Positions 17,948 through 27,335 of a DNA stretch of 64,000 bases are shown in pieces. The stretch is taken from the NCBI RefSeq assembly GCF_051148895.1, contig NZ_CP154625.1:2108001-2172000 (forward strand), in the 5' to 3' direction. Position 1 is the stretch's first letter. Every line of letters starts with the position of its first letter. Below the pieces are notes generated by a model. It did no database searches and was not told the origin of the DNA. It saw nothing but the letters and a program-made list of their open reading frames with translations. Source of the stretch: Terrisporobacter vanillatitrophus (GTDB lineage Bacteria > Bacillota > Clostridia > Peptostreptococcales > Peptostreptococcaceae). A program made the position numbers and the translations under genes.

Positions 17948-18485
17948 ATTCAATTAAAAATTCATCTAAAATTTTCACTAATTTATCTTCCATATCCCCA
18001 CAATAATCAACTTTTCTTATTCTAGGTTGTGATATTTCTCCTCCATGTTCAAAATCTACAGGATGTACTACTACTTCATTTTCTTCTAAATCAAATAATA
18101 AGCCAACTAGAGTATCCACATTTAAGCTTAAATCTCCTATATCTTTTATAGTGTTATCATCTTCGTAAATATCATCCATATAGTGATTTAATATATATTT
18201 TTCACCATGAAGAAGTTCTATTTTTTCTGCTCCTTCATAAGTTTTTCCCACAACAAAATGAAGTGCATATTCTCCATCATGTAGTAACTCTACATAATCT
18301 TTTACCCTATTTATATCCTCATAATCTTCATCAAAAATAATTACATCCATATAATCTCTATCCACTAGGCAAACTCTTGATATATAATGAGGATAATTAA
18401 AAAGTAATTCTTCTATATTTTCATTATAATAATTTATAAAACTTTCCATATTAAATTCATCTTTTTTAAATCTAAGTATTTCCAT
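17946..18485 (-). CDS. Acidic hypothetical protein
   Basis: 179 residues, strongly acidic (many Asp/Glu, e.g. FDEDYEDINRVKD and YMDDIYEDDNTIKDIGD), with no membrane segment, signal peptide, Cys motif or known catalytic motif. GGAAATGCC just before the ATG at 18485 gives a plausible ribosome binding site. The conserved-looking end (DYCGDMEDKLVKILDEFLIE) suggests a small folded cytoplasmic protein. I do not recognise the family. It is monocistronic; the shared terminator overlaps its stop. Confidence 0.6.
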   Translation of the reverse strand: MEILRFKKDEFNMESFINYYNENIEELLFNYPHYISRVCLVDRDYMDVIIFDEDYEDINRVKDYVELLHDGEYALHFVVGKTYEGAEKIELLHGEKYILNHYMDDIYEDDNTIKDIGDLSLNVDTLVGLLFDLEENEVVVHPVDFEHGGEISQPRIRKVDYCGDMEDKLVKILDEFLIE

Positions 18486-18633
18486 GGCATTTCCTTCCTT
18501 AACAATCTTAAATATTTCAACTTATTTTAAACAATAAATTATAATATACCATAAACATTAGTTTTTGACCATAAGTCATATACGTCTTTTTTATAATTTT
18601 TAATTTTAATGATTTAGTATTAAATAAATTAAA

Positions 18634-18664
18634 AAAGGAACAATGTTTATAACATTATTCCTTT
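18634..18664 (-). terminator. Terminator after threonine ammonia-lyase
   Basis: The stem aaaggaataatgtt / aacattgttccttt (with one mismatch) is followed by TTTTTT on the minus strand, just after the stop codon. Confidence 0.78.
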
Positions 18665-18671
18665 ACATGAT

Positions 18672-19874
18672 TTATTTAATTTTGAAACCACCTTCACTTA
18701 TGGCTTTTTTAATTTTTTCTATATGATCATGATTAAAAGTTTCCATAGTCATATGTGCATTTAACTTACCAATCTCGTTTACTGAAGATAGATTTGCTGT
18801 TATTATATTTGCATCTAATCCACTTAGTATTCTAGTAAGTTCAGATAGTCCACCTGGCTTATCTTTTATATCTGTGTTAAATGAAAAACGTCTACCACCT
18901 TCATTTAAACCTATGGCTATAATTCTATTTAAAGTATTAACGTCTATATTACCACCTGAAATTATACAAACAACATTTTCCCCTGATTTTGGTTTATATT
19001 TTCCACTTAGTATTGCTGCTGTTGTAACTGCTCCAGATCCTTCTGCAACAACTTTTTGGTTTTCCATTAAGAATAAAAGTCCTTCTGCTATTTCCCCTTC
19101 TTCCACAAGCACTACTTCGTCCACTAAGTCTTTTGCTATATCAAATGTTAAGTCTCCCACAGTTTTAACTGATATACCATCTGCTACAGAAGTTGCTTTA
19201 AATGCTGTTGTGACTTTACCTTCTTTTATAGATTCATACATAGATGGAATATTTGCTGTTTGTACACCAATTATTTTCACATTTGGATTAAGGGCTTTTG
19301 CTGCCACTGCAATACCAGAAATTATTCCTCCTCCACCTATTGGACAAAGTATGGTATCTACTTTATTGTTCATTTGTTCAAAAATTTCTAGAGCTATTGT
19401 TCCTTGTCCTGCTATAACGTATTTGTCGTTAAATGGGTGAAGGAAGGTCGCTCCACTCTCTTTTTGTAGTTCTACTGCTTTTGCATAGGCATCATCATAA
19501 ACAATTCCTTCTAGTACCACATTTGCTCCATAAGATTTTGTAGCTGTGACCTTAGCAAGAGGTGCTGTTGAAGGCATTACTATGGTTGCTTCTATGTTAT
19601 TCATTTTTGCACTTAGTGCCACACCTTGAGCATGATTTCCTGCACTTGAAGCTATAACGCCTTTAGATTTTTCCTCTTGCGTAAGATTTGCTATTTTATT
19701 ACTAGCTCCTCTCACTTTAAAAGAACCAGTCTTTTGAAGATTTTCACATTTATAATAAATATTTGCTCCAGTCATTGTACTAAGTTTAGTACTTTCAAGT
19801 ATATCTGTTTTTTTTACTATATCCTTTATGGTTTCTTGTGCTTTTTGTATATCTTGTAAGGTTACTTTTGTCAT
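18672..19874 (-). CDS. ilvA: Threonine ammonia-lyase (catabolic, with ACT domain)
   Basis: 400 residues. The PLP-binding Lys is in KTGSFKVRGASNK (~50-60) and the phosphate-binding Gly loop in CPIGGGGIISG (~180-190). A single ACT domain follows (~330-400: DKPGGLSELTRILSGLDANI). It converts threonine (and serine) to 2-oxobutyrate (or pyruvate) plus ammonia. One ACT domain and 400 residues fit the TdcB/IlvA1 type common in clostridial amino-acid fermentation rather than the ~510-residue biosynthetic enzyme. GGGAGTGA precedes the ATG. It is alone, with no ilv or tdc neighbours. Confidence 0.9.
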   Translation of the reverse strand: MTKVTLQDIQKAQETIKDIVKKTDILESTKLSTMTGANIYYKCENLQKTGSFKVRGASNKIANLTQEEKSKGVIASSAGNHAQGVALSAKMNNIEATIVMPSTAPLAKVTATKSYGANVVLEGIVYDDAYAKAVELQKESGATFLHPFNDKYVIAGQGTIALEIFEQMNNKVDTILCPIGGGGIISGIAVAAKALNPNVKIIGVQTANIPSMYESIKEGKVTTAFKATSVADGISVKTVGDLTFDIAKDLVDEVVLVEEGEIAEGLLFLMENQKVVAEGSGAVTTAAILSGKYKPKSGENVVCIISGGNIDVNTLNRIIAIGLNEGGRRFSFNTDIKDKPGGLSELTRILSGLDANIITANLSSVNEIGKLNAHMTMETFNHDHIEKIKKAISEGGFKIK

Positions 19875-19985
19875 TGTGATTCACTCCCAGTTGTATAAGT
19901 CATTAATAAAATATGATAATTCTAATCATACATATTTATTTTTACTCTATTTTTAAATTAATATACTTGTCAGAAAATCTATTAA

Positions 19986-20732
19986 TTACTTATTATTAAC
20001 TTCAATAATATTATTCCAATATCTAGTTGGCATCATTCTTTTTTGAAGTCTAGGATTTTTACGTTCTTCTATATTTACAGATTTAAAATATTGTTTCCAT
20101 AAATTTTCATATTCACCTTTATCATCACTATTCATTAAAATATTTTTTTGAGTTTTTGATAAATTAGTTAAATAATAATCTTTTTTATTGTAAATAAGAG
20201 CAATATCTCTTTTTATATCGTGAATTATAAAATTTTCATTTGAAAGTCTTTCTTTAAAATGCTCTCCAATTATAGGTAGTATATTATAATCTGGATTAAT
20301 GGAAGCATATAAAATATTATTGATTTCTTTAAATCTAATGAAACCTGTAAGTCTGTGACCTTCGTATGATACCTTATTACTCATTTTATCCATATTTAAA
20401 ACTATATCATTGTTAATATGTAACTCCACATCTTTTCCAAACTTAAATCCCATTCTTAGATAATTATAAATCAAATTGGAACTTTCCTTTGTTTCTGATA
20501 AAAACACATAGTATATTTTATTTAATGCATTGTTTGATATTTTATTTATTATGGCATTATAAACCTTTTCAAATTTAATAGGATCACTTTTTATTGTTAT
20601 AACTTCATCAATTAAGTTTTGTTCATATACTATTTTACTGCATATAAAATCTGGTTTTGTACTTGAGTAATAAGCATCATAAACGGCTGATAACAAACCT
20701 TCAAAAGTTGGTTCATGTAAAAATACTCTCAT
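19986..20732 (-). CDS. TIGR03915-family putative DNA repair protein (radical SAM partner)
   Basis: 248 residues, opening MRVFLHEPTFEGLLSAVYDAYYS and containing YEGHRLTGFIRFKE and IIGEHFKERLSNENFIIHD, which match the TIGR03915/DUF4130 family always found with the TIGR03916 radical SAM protein. In some bacteria DUF4130 is fused to a uracil-DNA-glycosylase domain, hence the suspected role in DNA damage; the reaction is not known. It starts 9 bases after the radical SAM gene with GGAGGAATTT, so the two form an operon. The SOS box upstream of the operon supports a DNA damage function. Confidence 0.8.
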   Translation of the reverse strand: MRVFLHEPTFEGLLSAVYDAYYSSTKPDFICSKIVYEQNLIDEVITIKSDPIKFEKVYNAIINKISNNALNKIYYVFLSETKESSNLIYNYLRMGFKFGKDVELHINNDIVLNMDKMSNKVSYEGHRLTGFIRFKEINNILYASINPDYNILPIIGEHFKERLSNENFIIHDIKRDIALIYNKKDYYLTNLSKTQKNILMNSDDKGEYENLWKQYFKSVNIEERKNPRLQKRMMPTRYWNNIIEVNNK

Positions 20733-20741
20733 AAATTCCTC

Positions 20742-22064
20742 CTATAGTTCTCCTATTACTGATGAAAATATATCATCCACCTTTAATATGGCAGGTGAAT
20801 AAGAAAATCCAGGCATATTAAAGAAATTTAGTTGTTCTCCTCTGCTTTCTAATATATTTAAATCTTCCTTTGGAGTTAATCTATTTCTTATAAGTGGCTC
20901 ATCAAAGGACACGTCTCCGTAGTATTTTCCATTACAAATTATGAAATACTGTGCTCTTTTTAGAACTACACCTATTTTTTTTAAATCTTCAAAAGAAATA
21001 TTTGAAACTCTACGTATAGCCATTATTCTTTGAACGGATTTTTCACCTATGCCTGGAATTCTAAGTAGCATTTCTCTAGGTGCTTTGTTTATTTCCAGGG
21101 GAAATATATGAATATTTTGCAAAGCCCAATTAGTTTTAGGATCAAAATTTATATCAAAGTTTGGGTTTTCTTCACTTAATAATTCTTTAGCATTAAATCC
21201 ATAAAACCTAAGAAGCCAGTCTGCTTGATAAAGCCTATGTTCTCTCAGCGTTGGTGGATTTTTAATTTCTGGCAGTCTTTTGTCCTTTGTTACTGGCACA
21301 AAAGCTGAGTAATAAACTCTTTTTAAGTTCATTTTTTTGTATAAACTTTCACTTAAAGTTAGTATTTTTAAATCACTTTCTGGTGATGCCCCAACTATTA
21401 ATTGTGTGCTTTGTCCTCCTGGAACAAAACTGGGAGCATTTTTAAAACTTTGTCTTTCACTTTTATTTTGAATAATATTATTACTAATATGTTTCATTGG
21501 TAATAATATTTTATTTTTATCTTTATCTGGAGCTAATATTTTCAGACTTTCTGATGATGGAAGCTCTATATTTACACTCATTCTATCAACGAGAAGCCCT
21601 GCTTTATTTATTAGATTTTGATCTGCACCAGGTATGGCTTTTAAATGTATATATCCATTAAAATTATACTCATTTCTAAGTTTATAAACTGTTTCGTATA
21701 ACTTTTCCATGGTGAAGTTTGCACTTTTTACTATGGCTGAACTTAGAAATAAACCTTCAATGTAATTTCTTTTATAAAAATTTATAGTTATATCACATAT
21801 TTCCTCTGGAGTAAATGTGGCCCTTGGAAAGTCGTTGGAAGTTCTACTTACACAATAACTACAATCGTAGATACATACATTACTCATGAGAATTTTAAGA
21901 AGAGATACACATCTTCCATCTTGTGTAAATGAATGACAAATACCACTTATGGAAGCATTTCCTATACCTCCCTTTTTATTTTTTCTATTACTTCCACTTG
22001 AAGAGCAGGATACATCGTATTTTGCAGCTGATGATAATATTTCAAGCTTTCTTTGTAAATCCAA
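20742..22064 (-). CDS. Putative DNA modification/repair radical SAM protein (TIGR03916)
   Basis: 440 residues. The radical SAM cluster motif appears as CIYDCSYC (CxxxCxxC, ~66-73). A C-terminal helix-hairpin-helix DNA-binding element (RIPGIGEKSVQRIMAIRR, ~325-345) supports action on DNA. GQSTQLIVGASPESDLKIL matches the TIGR03916 family. The start is TTG at 22064, with GGAGGTGA 7 bases upstream; there is no suitable ATG. Its promoter carries a LexA-like box. The reaction is unknown: family context suggests lesion reversal or excision, comparable in concept to spore photoproduct lyase but with a different architecture. Confidence 0.85.
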   Translation of the reverse strand: MDLQRKLEILSSAAKYDVSCSSSGSNRKNKKGGIGNASISGICHSFTQDGRCVSLLKILMSNVCIYDCSYCVSRTSNDFPRATFTPEEICDITINFYKRNYIEGLFLSSAIVKSANFTMEKLYETVYKLRNEYNFNGYIHLKAIPGADQNLINKAGLLVDRMSVNIELPSSESLKILAPDKDKNKILLPMKHISNNIIQNKSERQSFKNAPSFVPGGQSTQLIVGASPESDLKILTLSESLYKKMNLKRVYYSAFVPVTKDKRLPEIKNPPTLREHRLYQADWLLRFYGFNAKELLSEENPNFDINFDPKTNWALQNIHIFPLEINKAPREMLLRIPGIGEKSVQRIMAIRRVSNISFEDLKKIGVVLKRAQYFIICNGKYYGDVSFDEPLIRNRLTPKEDLNILESRGEQLNFFNMPGFSYSPAILKVDDIFSSVIGEL

Positions 22065-22136
22065 AACTTCACCTCCCTTAAAATATAGATATTAAATTAA
22101 TAAATAACTATCATGAATTGTAAATTTTCGCATCAA

Positions 22137-22148
22137 GAACATATGTTC
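22137..22148. promoter_or_regulatory. LexA/SOS box
   Basis: GAACATATGTTC is a perfect palindrome that matches the Gram-positive LexA consensus (GAAC-N4-GTTC). It begins 8 bases downstream of the -10 of the radical SAM operon promoter, over the expected transcription start. Confidence 0.75.
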
Positions 22149-22156
22149 TTTATATA

Positions 22157-22185
22157 ATTATAGGATTCTTTTATAATTTTTTCAA
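22157..22185 (-). promoter_or_regulatory. Sigma-A promoter of the radical SAM repair operon
   Basis: On the minus strand TTGAAA (22180-22185), 17 bases, then TATAAT (22157-22162). The spacing and both hexamers are near consensus, and the LexA box directly follows. Confidence 0.75.
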
Positions 22186-22209
22186 TGGTAATATGTGATA
22201 ATTCCGTAA

Positions 22210-22255
22210 AAAAAGCAATTACTTTAGAAATAATTTTCTAAAGTAATTGCTTTTT
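22210..22255 (-). terminator. Terminator of the corrinoid methyltransferase operon
   Basis: A 21-bp hairpin (arms 22210-22230 and 22235-22255) with a T-run on the minus strand, 28 bases after the stop of the last gene. Confidence 0.9.
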
Positions 22256-22282
22256 AGGCTTAACATTATAACAGGCATAACT

Positions 22283-24079
22283 TTATTCAAAAATAATAGA
22301 ATCAATATAAAACTCTTGGAAATCTTTACTTTGTGATAGCTCTATATACTTACATTTATTAGTGATATTAATAATCTCTTCTTGTTTTTTTTCATTTATT
22401 AAATAATTTATTGCACCTTTTCCTGCGCAGTTACCAATAGATTTAATTTTATTTTTAAGCTCCTTTGGTATCATCCCAATATTTACCGCACTTTCCACAT
22501 CCATAAAATTTCCAAATCCTCCACCAATATATACATGTTCTATATCATCATAAGTTAAGTTACTTTCCTTTAGTAATACCTTCATTCCTGCATTAATTGC
22601 TGCCTTTGCCAGTTGTACTTCTCTTATATCCTTTTGTGTAAAACTTATTTTCTTATCTTCATCTTCAAAAATCACAAATTCTTTCATATTGTTTTCTTCT
22701 TTTAATCTTTTTCTTAAATTTTCATTTTTTATTTCATCCAAGTCACACATTCTTCCACTTTCATCTATTATTTCATATTTTAATAATTGACTACTTATAT
22801 CTAAAACTCCTGAACCACAAATTCCACAAGGTGTTTCATTATTGATAGTTTTATAAATTGTACTCTTACTAAGATCAATACTACTTATTGCTCCATCTAT
22901 TCCTCCTACTCCATATTTAATATTAGCTCCTTCAAAAGCAGGTCCTGCTGCAGTGGAGCATGTAAACACTTTGTCCTTATTTCCCATAGCCATTTCTCCA
23001 TTTGTTCCTATATCCAATAGTAGGGAATATTTTTCTTTTTCACAAATATTTGAAGATAAAATTCCTGCACTTATGTCACTACCTACATAAGCTGAAATAC
23101 CTGGAGGAAAACTTACTACTCCATTTATATTTATACCTAAATCAGAAGATAAACATTCATAAGTTTCAGTTAAAGTAGGTATAAAAGGAGCAAGAGCTAT
23201 ATTTTTGCAATTAAGCTTCATAAATAAATGAATCATTGTGGTATTCCCCACTACTACTAAGTTATAAACTTCTTCTTTATCTATTTTATTGGCTTTACAA
23301 ATTTTATCTATCATTTCATTTATTTCATCTATTATACATTTGTTCAACTCATTAATTCCATTTTTATTTTCAATGGTGTAGTTAATTCTAGATATCACAT
23401 CACTACCGTATGCTCTTTGATTGTTAACTTGAGATAAGACTGATATAATATGTCCATTATTTAAATCAATTAAATACAGTGCTATGGTTGTAGTTCCTAA
23501 ATCAATGGCAATTCCATATTTATATTTACTTCTATCATTACCTTGAATATGAAGTAGCTTATTTGTGTAAGTAGTAAGAGTTATTTTGTAATCATTTTCT
23601 TCTAAAATTTCACTTATATTTTGTAAATCTTTTATATTAATTTCTAAATCTATATTTAAACTTTCTTTTAATCTTTTGATATCATCTCTTTGATCTTTCA
23701 GTGTTGGTTTTTTTAACTCAATATAATGTTTTTTAATATTTGTATCTAAATTAGCAATATTATCATAGACATCTGTTAAAACATTAATATTATCTTTATT
23801 ATTTATTAATTCAATTTCCATATCATCTTTCAAATTTATCATGCAAGCCAATCTTATTTTTTCTTCCAATTCCTTTTTGCTTAAATATTTTTCATCACTT
23901 TTAGTAGTTTCCAAATAATCATATTTTAAAATTTTAACTTTGCACTTACCACATTTTCCTTTTGCTCCACAGTTATTATTTACTTCTATATGATTTTCTC
24001 TTAAGACTTTAAGCAAATTATCATTTTTATTTACATAAATTATTTTAGTACTTTCTTCATTATTAATGCTTATTTTCAT
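22283..24079 (-). CDS. Corrinoid reductive activator (2Fe-2S + ASKHA/DUF4445)
   Basis: 598 residues. An N-terminal 2Fe-2S ferredoxin domain shows CGAKGKCGKC and a fourth Cys in LACMI. The C-terminal ASKHA-type ATPase (DUF4445) shows YGIAIDLGTTTIALY, LLLDIGTNGEMAMG, and GNCAGKGA near the end. This is the RACE/RACo type that uses ATP to reduce inactive cob(II)alamin to cob(I)alamin on methyltransferase corrinoid proteins. It is the last gene of the methyltransferase operon, where the activator is expected. The start was chosen at ATG 24079, with GGGGAAAAA upstream. Confidence 0.88.
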   Translation of the reverse strand: MKISINNEESTKIIYVNKNDNLLKVLRENHIEVNNNCGAKGKCGKCKVKILKYDYLETTKSDEKYLSKKELEEKIRLACMINLKDDMEIELINNKDNINVLTDVYDNIANLDTNIKKHYIELKKPTLKDQRDDIKRLKESLNIDLEINIKDLQNISEILEENDYKITLTTYTNKLLHIQGNDRSKYKYGIAIDLGTTTIALYLIDLNNGHIISVLSQVNNQRAYGSDVISRINYTIENKNGINELNKCIIDEINEMIDKICKANKIDKEEVYNLVVVGNTTMIHLFMKLNCKNIALAPFIPTLTETYECLSSDLGININGVVSFPPGISAYVGSDISAGILSSNICEKEKYSLLLDIGTNGEMAMGNKDKVFTCSTAAGPAFEGANIKYGVGGIDGAISSIDLSKSTIYKTINNETPCGICGSGVLDISSQLLKYEIIDESGRMCDLDEIKNENLRKRLKEENNMKEFVIFEDEDKKISFTQKDIREVQLAKAAINAGMKVLLKESNLTYDDIEHVYIGGGFGNFMDVESAVNIGMIPKELKNKIKSIGNCAGKGAINYLINEKKQEEIINITNKCKYIELSQSKDFQEFYIDSIIFE

Positions 24080-24152
24080 AAATTTTTCCCCTTTATTCAC
24101 TTTTATTTAAAAAATCCCTCCTCACTTAAAAATGAGAAAGGATTTGTGGGAG

Positions 24153-24692
24153 CTATTTAATTATAAAACAAGATGTATATGCAATTTTGTTTGGCCCATA
24201 GTAGTATTTAATATTGTTAGATTTACAAATATCACTAACTAACATTCCATAAGCTTCCATTGAAGATACACATTTTTGTGGAAATCTGCATGGCTCATTT
24301 GGATATGTACATTTTGGACAAATGGTACAACATCCACTTCCAAAAGCCATAGAGTTTTCATATCTTTCTTTAATTATTTCATAAAACTCATAGAAATTTC
24401 TTTTATGTTTCTCTTCAATTTCCATCATAGTCTCAAAATCAAGAGAGTCTTCAACTTCTCCTATTGTTTGAACTATTATTCCCTTTGAATAATTAGCTAG
24501 CTTTTTTCTTCCTTCTTCCAAAGTGATACACCCTGGTGGACAAGACCAATTAGTATTATATTTATTGCATCTATTATCTTCACACATATTTCTTACTTCA
24601 TCCATCAATTTAATAGTAGAAACATCTAATAAAGTAGCTTCATGAAATCCATAAACTTTTGCTTTTTTAATTATTTCATTTATATCTTTCAT
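24153..24692 (-). CDS. DUF2284 cysteine-rich metal-binding protein
   Basis: 179 residues with eleven or more Cys: CEDNRCNKYNTNWSCPPGC near residues 30-60 and CCTICPKCTYPNEPCRFPQKC at ~115-140. This is the DUF2284 pattern, predicted to bind metal or Fe-S. DUF2284 genes recur beside corrinoid methyltransferases, but the function is not known; a redox or cofactor role with the activator is a guess. It starts 5 bases after the corrinoid gene stop with no strong ribosome binding site, so translation is probably coupled. Confidence 0.8.
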   Translation of the reverse strand: MKDINEIIKKAKVYGFHEATLLDVSTIKLMDEVRNMCEDNRCNKYNTNWSCPPGCITLEEGRKKLANYSKGIIVQTIGEVEDSLDFETMMEIEEKHKRNFYEFYEIIKERYENSMAFGSGCCTICPKCTYPNEPCRFPQKCVSSMEAYGMLVSDICKSNNIKYYYGPNKIAYTSCFIIK

Positions 24693-24697
24693 ATGAT

Positions 24698-25348
24698 TTA
24701 TGCACTTGCATTTTCTAATACAAGTTTTTTAGCCATTTGAGCTGCTGAAGCTGCATCTTCTGTATAAACATCTGCACCTATTTCAGTTGCAAATTCTTGT
24801 GTTATTGGAGCGCCTCCTACCATTACTTTTATGTTGTTTCTTAAGTTGCATCCATTCAATGCTTGAACTGTTTCTTTTAAAGCTGGCATTGTTGTAGTTA
24901 AAAGCGCTGATGCTGCTACTATTTTTGTATCTGGATTTTCTTCTAAAGTAGATATAAACTTATCAGATGAAACATCTACACCTAAATCTATAACTTCAAA
25001 TCCTGCACTTTCCAACATCATTATAACAAGGTTCTTACCTATATCATGTAAATCTCCTGCCACTGTTCCCATTATTACTTTGCCAGCAGAAATTGAATTG
25101 TCTCCTGCTAAAAGAGGTTTTAATACTTCCACTCCTTTTTTCATTGCACGAGCAGCTACTAACATTTCAGGTACAAAAATTTCATTTTTAGTAAATTTAT
25201 CTCCAACTATACTCATAGCCTCTATCATACCCTTGTTTAATATTTCAGTAGGTTCACAACCTGCTTGTAAAGCTTGTTCAACTAATTCTCCTATTTTTTT
25301 AGATTTTCCTCCCTGTACTGCTTGTGAAATAGCTTCTATATTTGACAT
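24698..25348 (-). CDS. Corrinoid (B12-binding) methyltransferase protein
   Basis: 216 residues, a MtaC/MtbC-type corrinoid protein. A four-helix cap (~1-85) is followed by the B12-binding Rossmann domain with GDLHDIGKNL, whose His is the lower Co ligand (DxHxxG), then SALLTT and GGAPIT, which close the cofactor site. It shuttles the methyl group between the substrate methyltransferase and the methyl-THF methyltransferase, both encoded directly upstream. The start at ATG 25348 follows AAGGGGATATT; the upstream in-frame TTG sits inside this site. Confidence 0.92.
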   Translation of the reverse strand: MSNIEAISQAVQGGKSKKIGELVEQALQAGCEPTEILNKGMIEAMSIVGDKFTKNEIFVPEMLVAARAMKKGVEVLKPLLAGDNSISAGKVIMGTVAGDLHDIGKNLVIMMLESAGFEVIDLGVDVSSDKFISTLEENPDTKIVAASALLTTTMPALKETVQALNGCNLRNNIKVMVGGAPITQEFATEIGADVYTEDAASAAQMAKKLVLENASA

Positions 25349-25405
25349 AATAATATCCCCTTTCAACCATTGTAAATTTCAAAATATTATATTTAATTTG
25401 TATTT

Positions 25406-26209
25406 TTATTTTTTATTACCTATTAACCCTTCTCTATAAGCTCCTATATATTCTAAACAAAATTCATCTTCTTCTAACAAGGCTTCTGTTGCATATATAA
25501 GTCCTAACATATTTCTATTTGTTGGATCAACTATAGCTGAATCCATACCTGCATTTCTTGCTAAAACCATAAATGCTTGATTTATTAATTTTCTTGAAGG
25601 TAAGCCAAAGGATATATTACTTAACCCACTAGTTATATGAATTGTTGGATATTCCTTTTTAATTCTTCTACAGCACTCTGCAAAAGTAGTCAAAGCAGTT
25701 TCATCTGTGCCCAGTGTGACTACCAAAGGATCTATATGAAGTCTAGATGGATCTATATTATATTCCTTAGCCTTAGCCATTAAATTTTCAAATACTTCCA
25801 TTCTTCTTTCCACTGAATTTGGTATTCCTTTGTCATCACAAAGTAGTGCTACACATTCCCACTTAGTATTAGCTATTACAGGAAAGATTACATCTATCTT
25901 ATCTCCTTCTAAAGATACAGAGTTAATAATTCCTTCTCTTTTACAAAATGGAATTGCTTCTACACAAGAACGAGGACTTGGAGAATCTATACAAATAGGT
26001 ACATCTGTTACTTCTTGAACTAATTCTATCATCCATTTTAAAGTTTCAACTTCCACATCTTCTGGCACAGATGCACATACATCTATATAAGTAGCATTGG
26101 CATCTGCTTGAATTTTTGCTCTATGTTTTATAAATTCACTATCTTTATTAGCAATTGCTTCTCCAACTACTGGAATTGATCCATTTAATTTTTCACCTAT
26201 TATAATCAT
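25406..26209 (-). CDS. Methyltetrahydrofolate:corrinoid methyltransferase
   Basis: 267 residues, a pterin-binding TIM barrel of the AcsE/MtrH type. MIIIGEKLNGSIPVVGEAI, then ADANATYIDVCAS, PICIDSPS, and GLSNISFGLPSRKLINQAF match this family closely. It transfers methyl from the corrinoid protein to tetrahydrofolate (or the reverse). Length equals the family norm. GGGGGAATT precedes the ATG. In this operon it would be methyltransferase II of a three-component demethylase that feeds methyl-THF into one-carbon metabolism. Confidence 0.92.
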   Translation of the reverse strand: MIIIGEKLNGSIPVVGEAIANKDSEFIKHRAKIQADANATYIDVCASVPEDVEVETLKWMIELVQEVTDVPICIDSPSPRSCVEAIPFCKREGIINSVSLEGDKIDVIFPVIANTKWECVALLCDDKGIPNSVERRMEVFENLMAKAKEYNIDPSRLHIDPLVVTLGTDETALTTFAECCRRIKKEYPTIHITSGLSNISFGLPSRKLINQAFMVLARNAGMDSAIVDPTNRNMLGLIYATEALLEEDEFCLEYIGAYREGLIGNKK

Positions 26210-26230
26210 TTTAATTCCCCCAATTTAAGA

Positions 26231-27310
26231 TTATTCTCCACAGTAGAATTTACGAGATTCTCTATATATGATTTCTTGACCTTTTAAATATTTTTCTTGA
26301 TTTTTTTCACGATACCACATTACATATCTTCCATCTTTTCCAAATTCTTTTATTCTGTCTACTAAAGCTTTTTCATATTCTTCATCTGATAGATTTCCTT
26401 CTGGATCTGGTGTAAATGCACTAACTTGAGGTAATTTATCTCCGTATTTTTCTAATAAACCAGCTTTATCATTACAACAGTCTTGACCTTCCCAAAAATC
26501 AAATCCAACTTTTATAAAGTTTTCTATTTGATTTTCTACAGAACCACAAGAGTGGAAACTTACTAATAACCCCATGTCATGAGCTGCATCAACAATTTTT
26601 TTATAATGAGGTAACATTACTTCTTCAAAAGTTGCAGGTGAGAAGAATGAGCTTCTTTGTGTTCCCATATCATCATGGAATATAATTACATCTGCATGAT
26701 AAACTTCTTTAGCAATTTTAAATAATTCTATATGCCAATTTGCTAGTTTATCATAAAATTTTTCTAATACTTCTTCTTCCTCTAATAAATAACAAAATGT
26801 ATCTTCAAAACTAGTTAAATCTGCAGTTCTTTCAAATAATCCATTAACTATGGCAAACATAGTTGCTCTTGTAGGATCTAGTTTTCCTTTATAATTTTCA
26901 TCATAATCTTTTTGCCAATCTATATCATTTAAATCAGGAAATTCTAGTTCTTCTTCCCATTTAGTTATATCACTAAGTCTTCTAGTTCCTGGCTTAACCA
27001 TTGCTGCATTTATATTAGGTTCATATTCCCACTCTATTCCAAACCAGTCTTTACCACCTTTACATCTTGCAAGAGCATCTGGCATAACAAGTGGTTGAAT
27101 AAAGTTTATATCTCCACCCATTATAGGCATCCAAATTGGCATTTCATTATTTGCTATTCTAAGAAGATTTTCCTTTTCACTAATAGGAGTATCAAACTTA
27201 TAAGTTTGTATTGCTACACCTCCATAAGGTGGTGGTACTATATTATTTAATTTTTTATTTTCAACTTCCTTTTCATTAAATGCATACTCACTTACTGCTT
27301 TTGTGCTCAT
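26231..27310 (-). CDS. UroD-family substrate:corrinoid methyltransferase (MT-I)
   Basis: 359 residues with a uroporphyrinogen-decarboxylase-type TIM barrel. The His-x-Cys zinc motif is seen in VSFHSCGS, with further Cys in GQDCC and at the C terminus. Corrinoid methyltransferases of this fold use zinc to activate the methyl donor or thiol acceptor. As the gene between transporter and methyl-THF methyltransferase, it is the best candidate for the enzyme that takes methyl from the substrate. Aryl methyl ethers are a likely substrate class, but methylamines or other methyl compounds are not excluded. It is not the MttB type used for betaine. Confidence 0.82.
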   Translation of the reverse strand: MSTKAVSEYAFNEKEVENKKLNNIVPPPYGGVAIQTYKFDTPISEKENLLRIANNEMPIWMPIMGGDINFIQPLVMPDALARCKGGKDWFGIEWEYEPNINAAMVKPGTRRLSDITKWEEELEFPDLNDIDWQKDYDENYKGKLDPTRATMFAIVNGLFERTADLTSFEDTFCYLLEEEEVLEKFYDKLANWHIELFKIAKEVYHADVIIFHDDMGTQRSSFFSPATFEEVMLPHYKKIVDAAHDMGLLVSFHSCGSVENQIENFIKVGFDFWEGQDCCNDKAGLLEKYGDKLPQVSAFTPDPEGNLSDEEYEKALVDRIKEFGKDGRYVMWYREKNQEKYLKGQEIIYRESRKFYCGE

Positions 27311-27335
27311 ATTATTTCCCCCTTATTTTTATAAA

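Noticed and set aside
18874..19440. 188-codon open frame on the opposite strand of threonine deaminase
   Set aside because: Antisense shadow of a well-supported gene, with a composition mirroring its codons.
24111..24145. Hairpin between DUF2284 and the reactivator as a terminator
   Set aside because: Short and mismatched stem with no T-run; at most mild attenuation within the operon.
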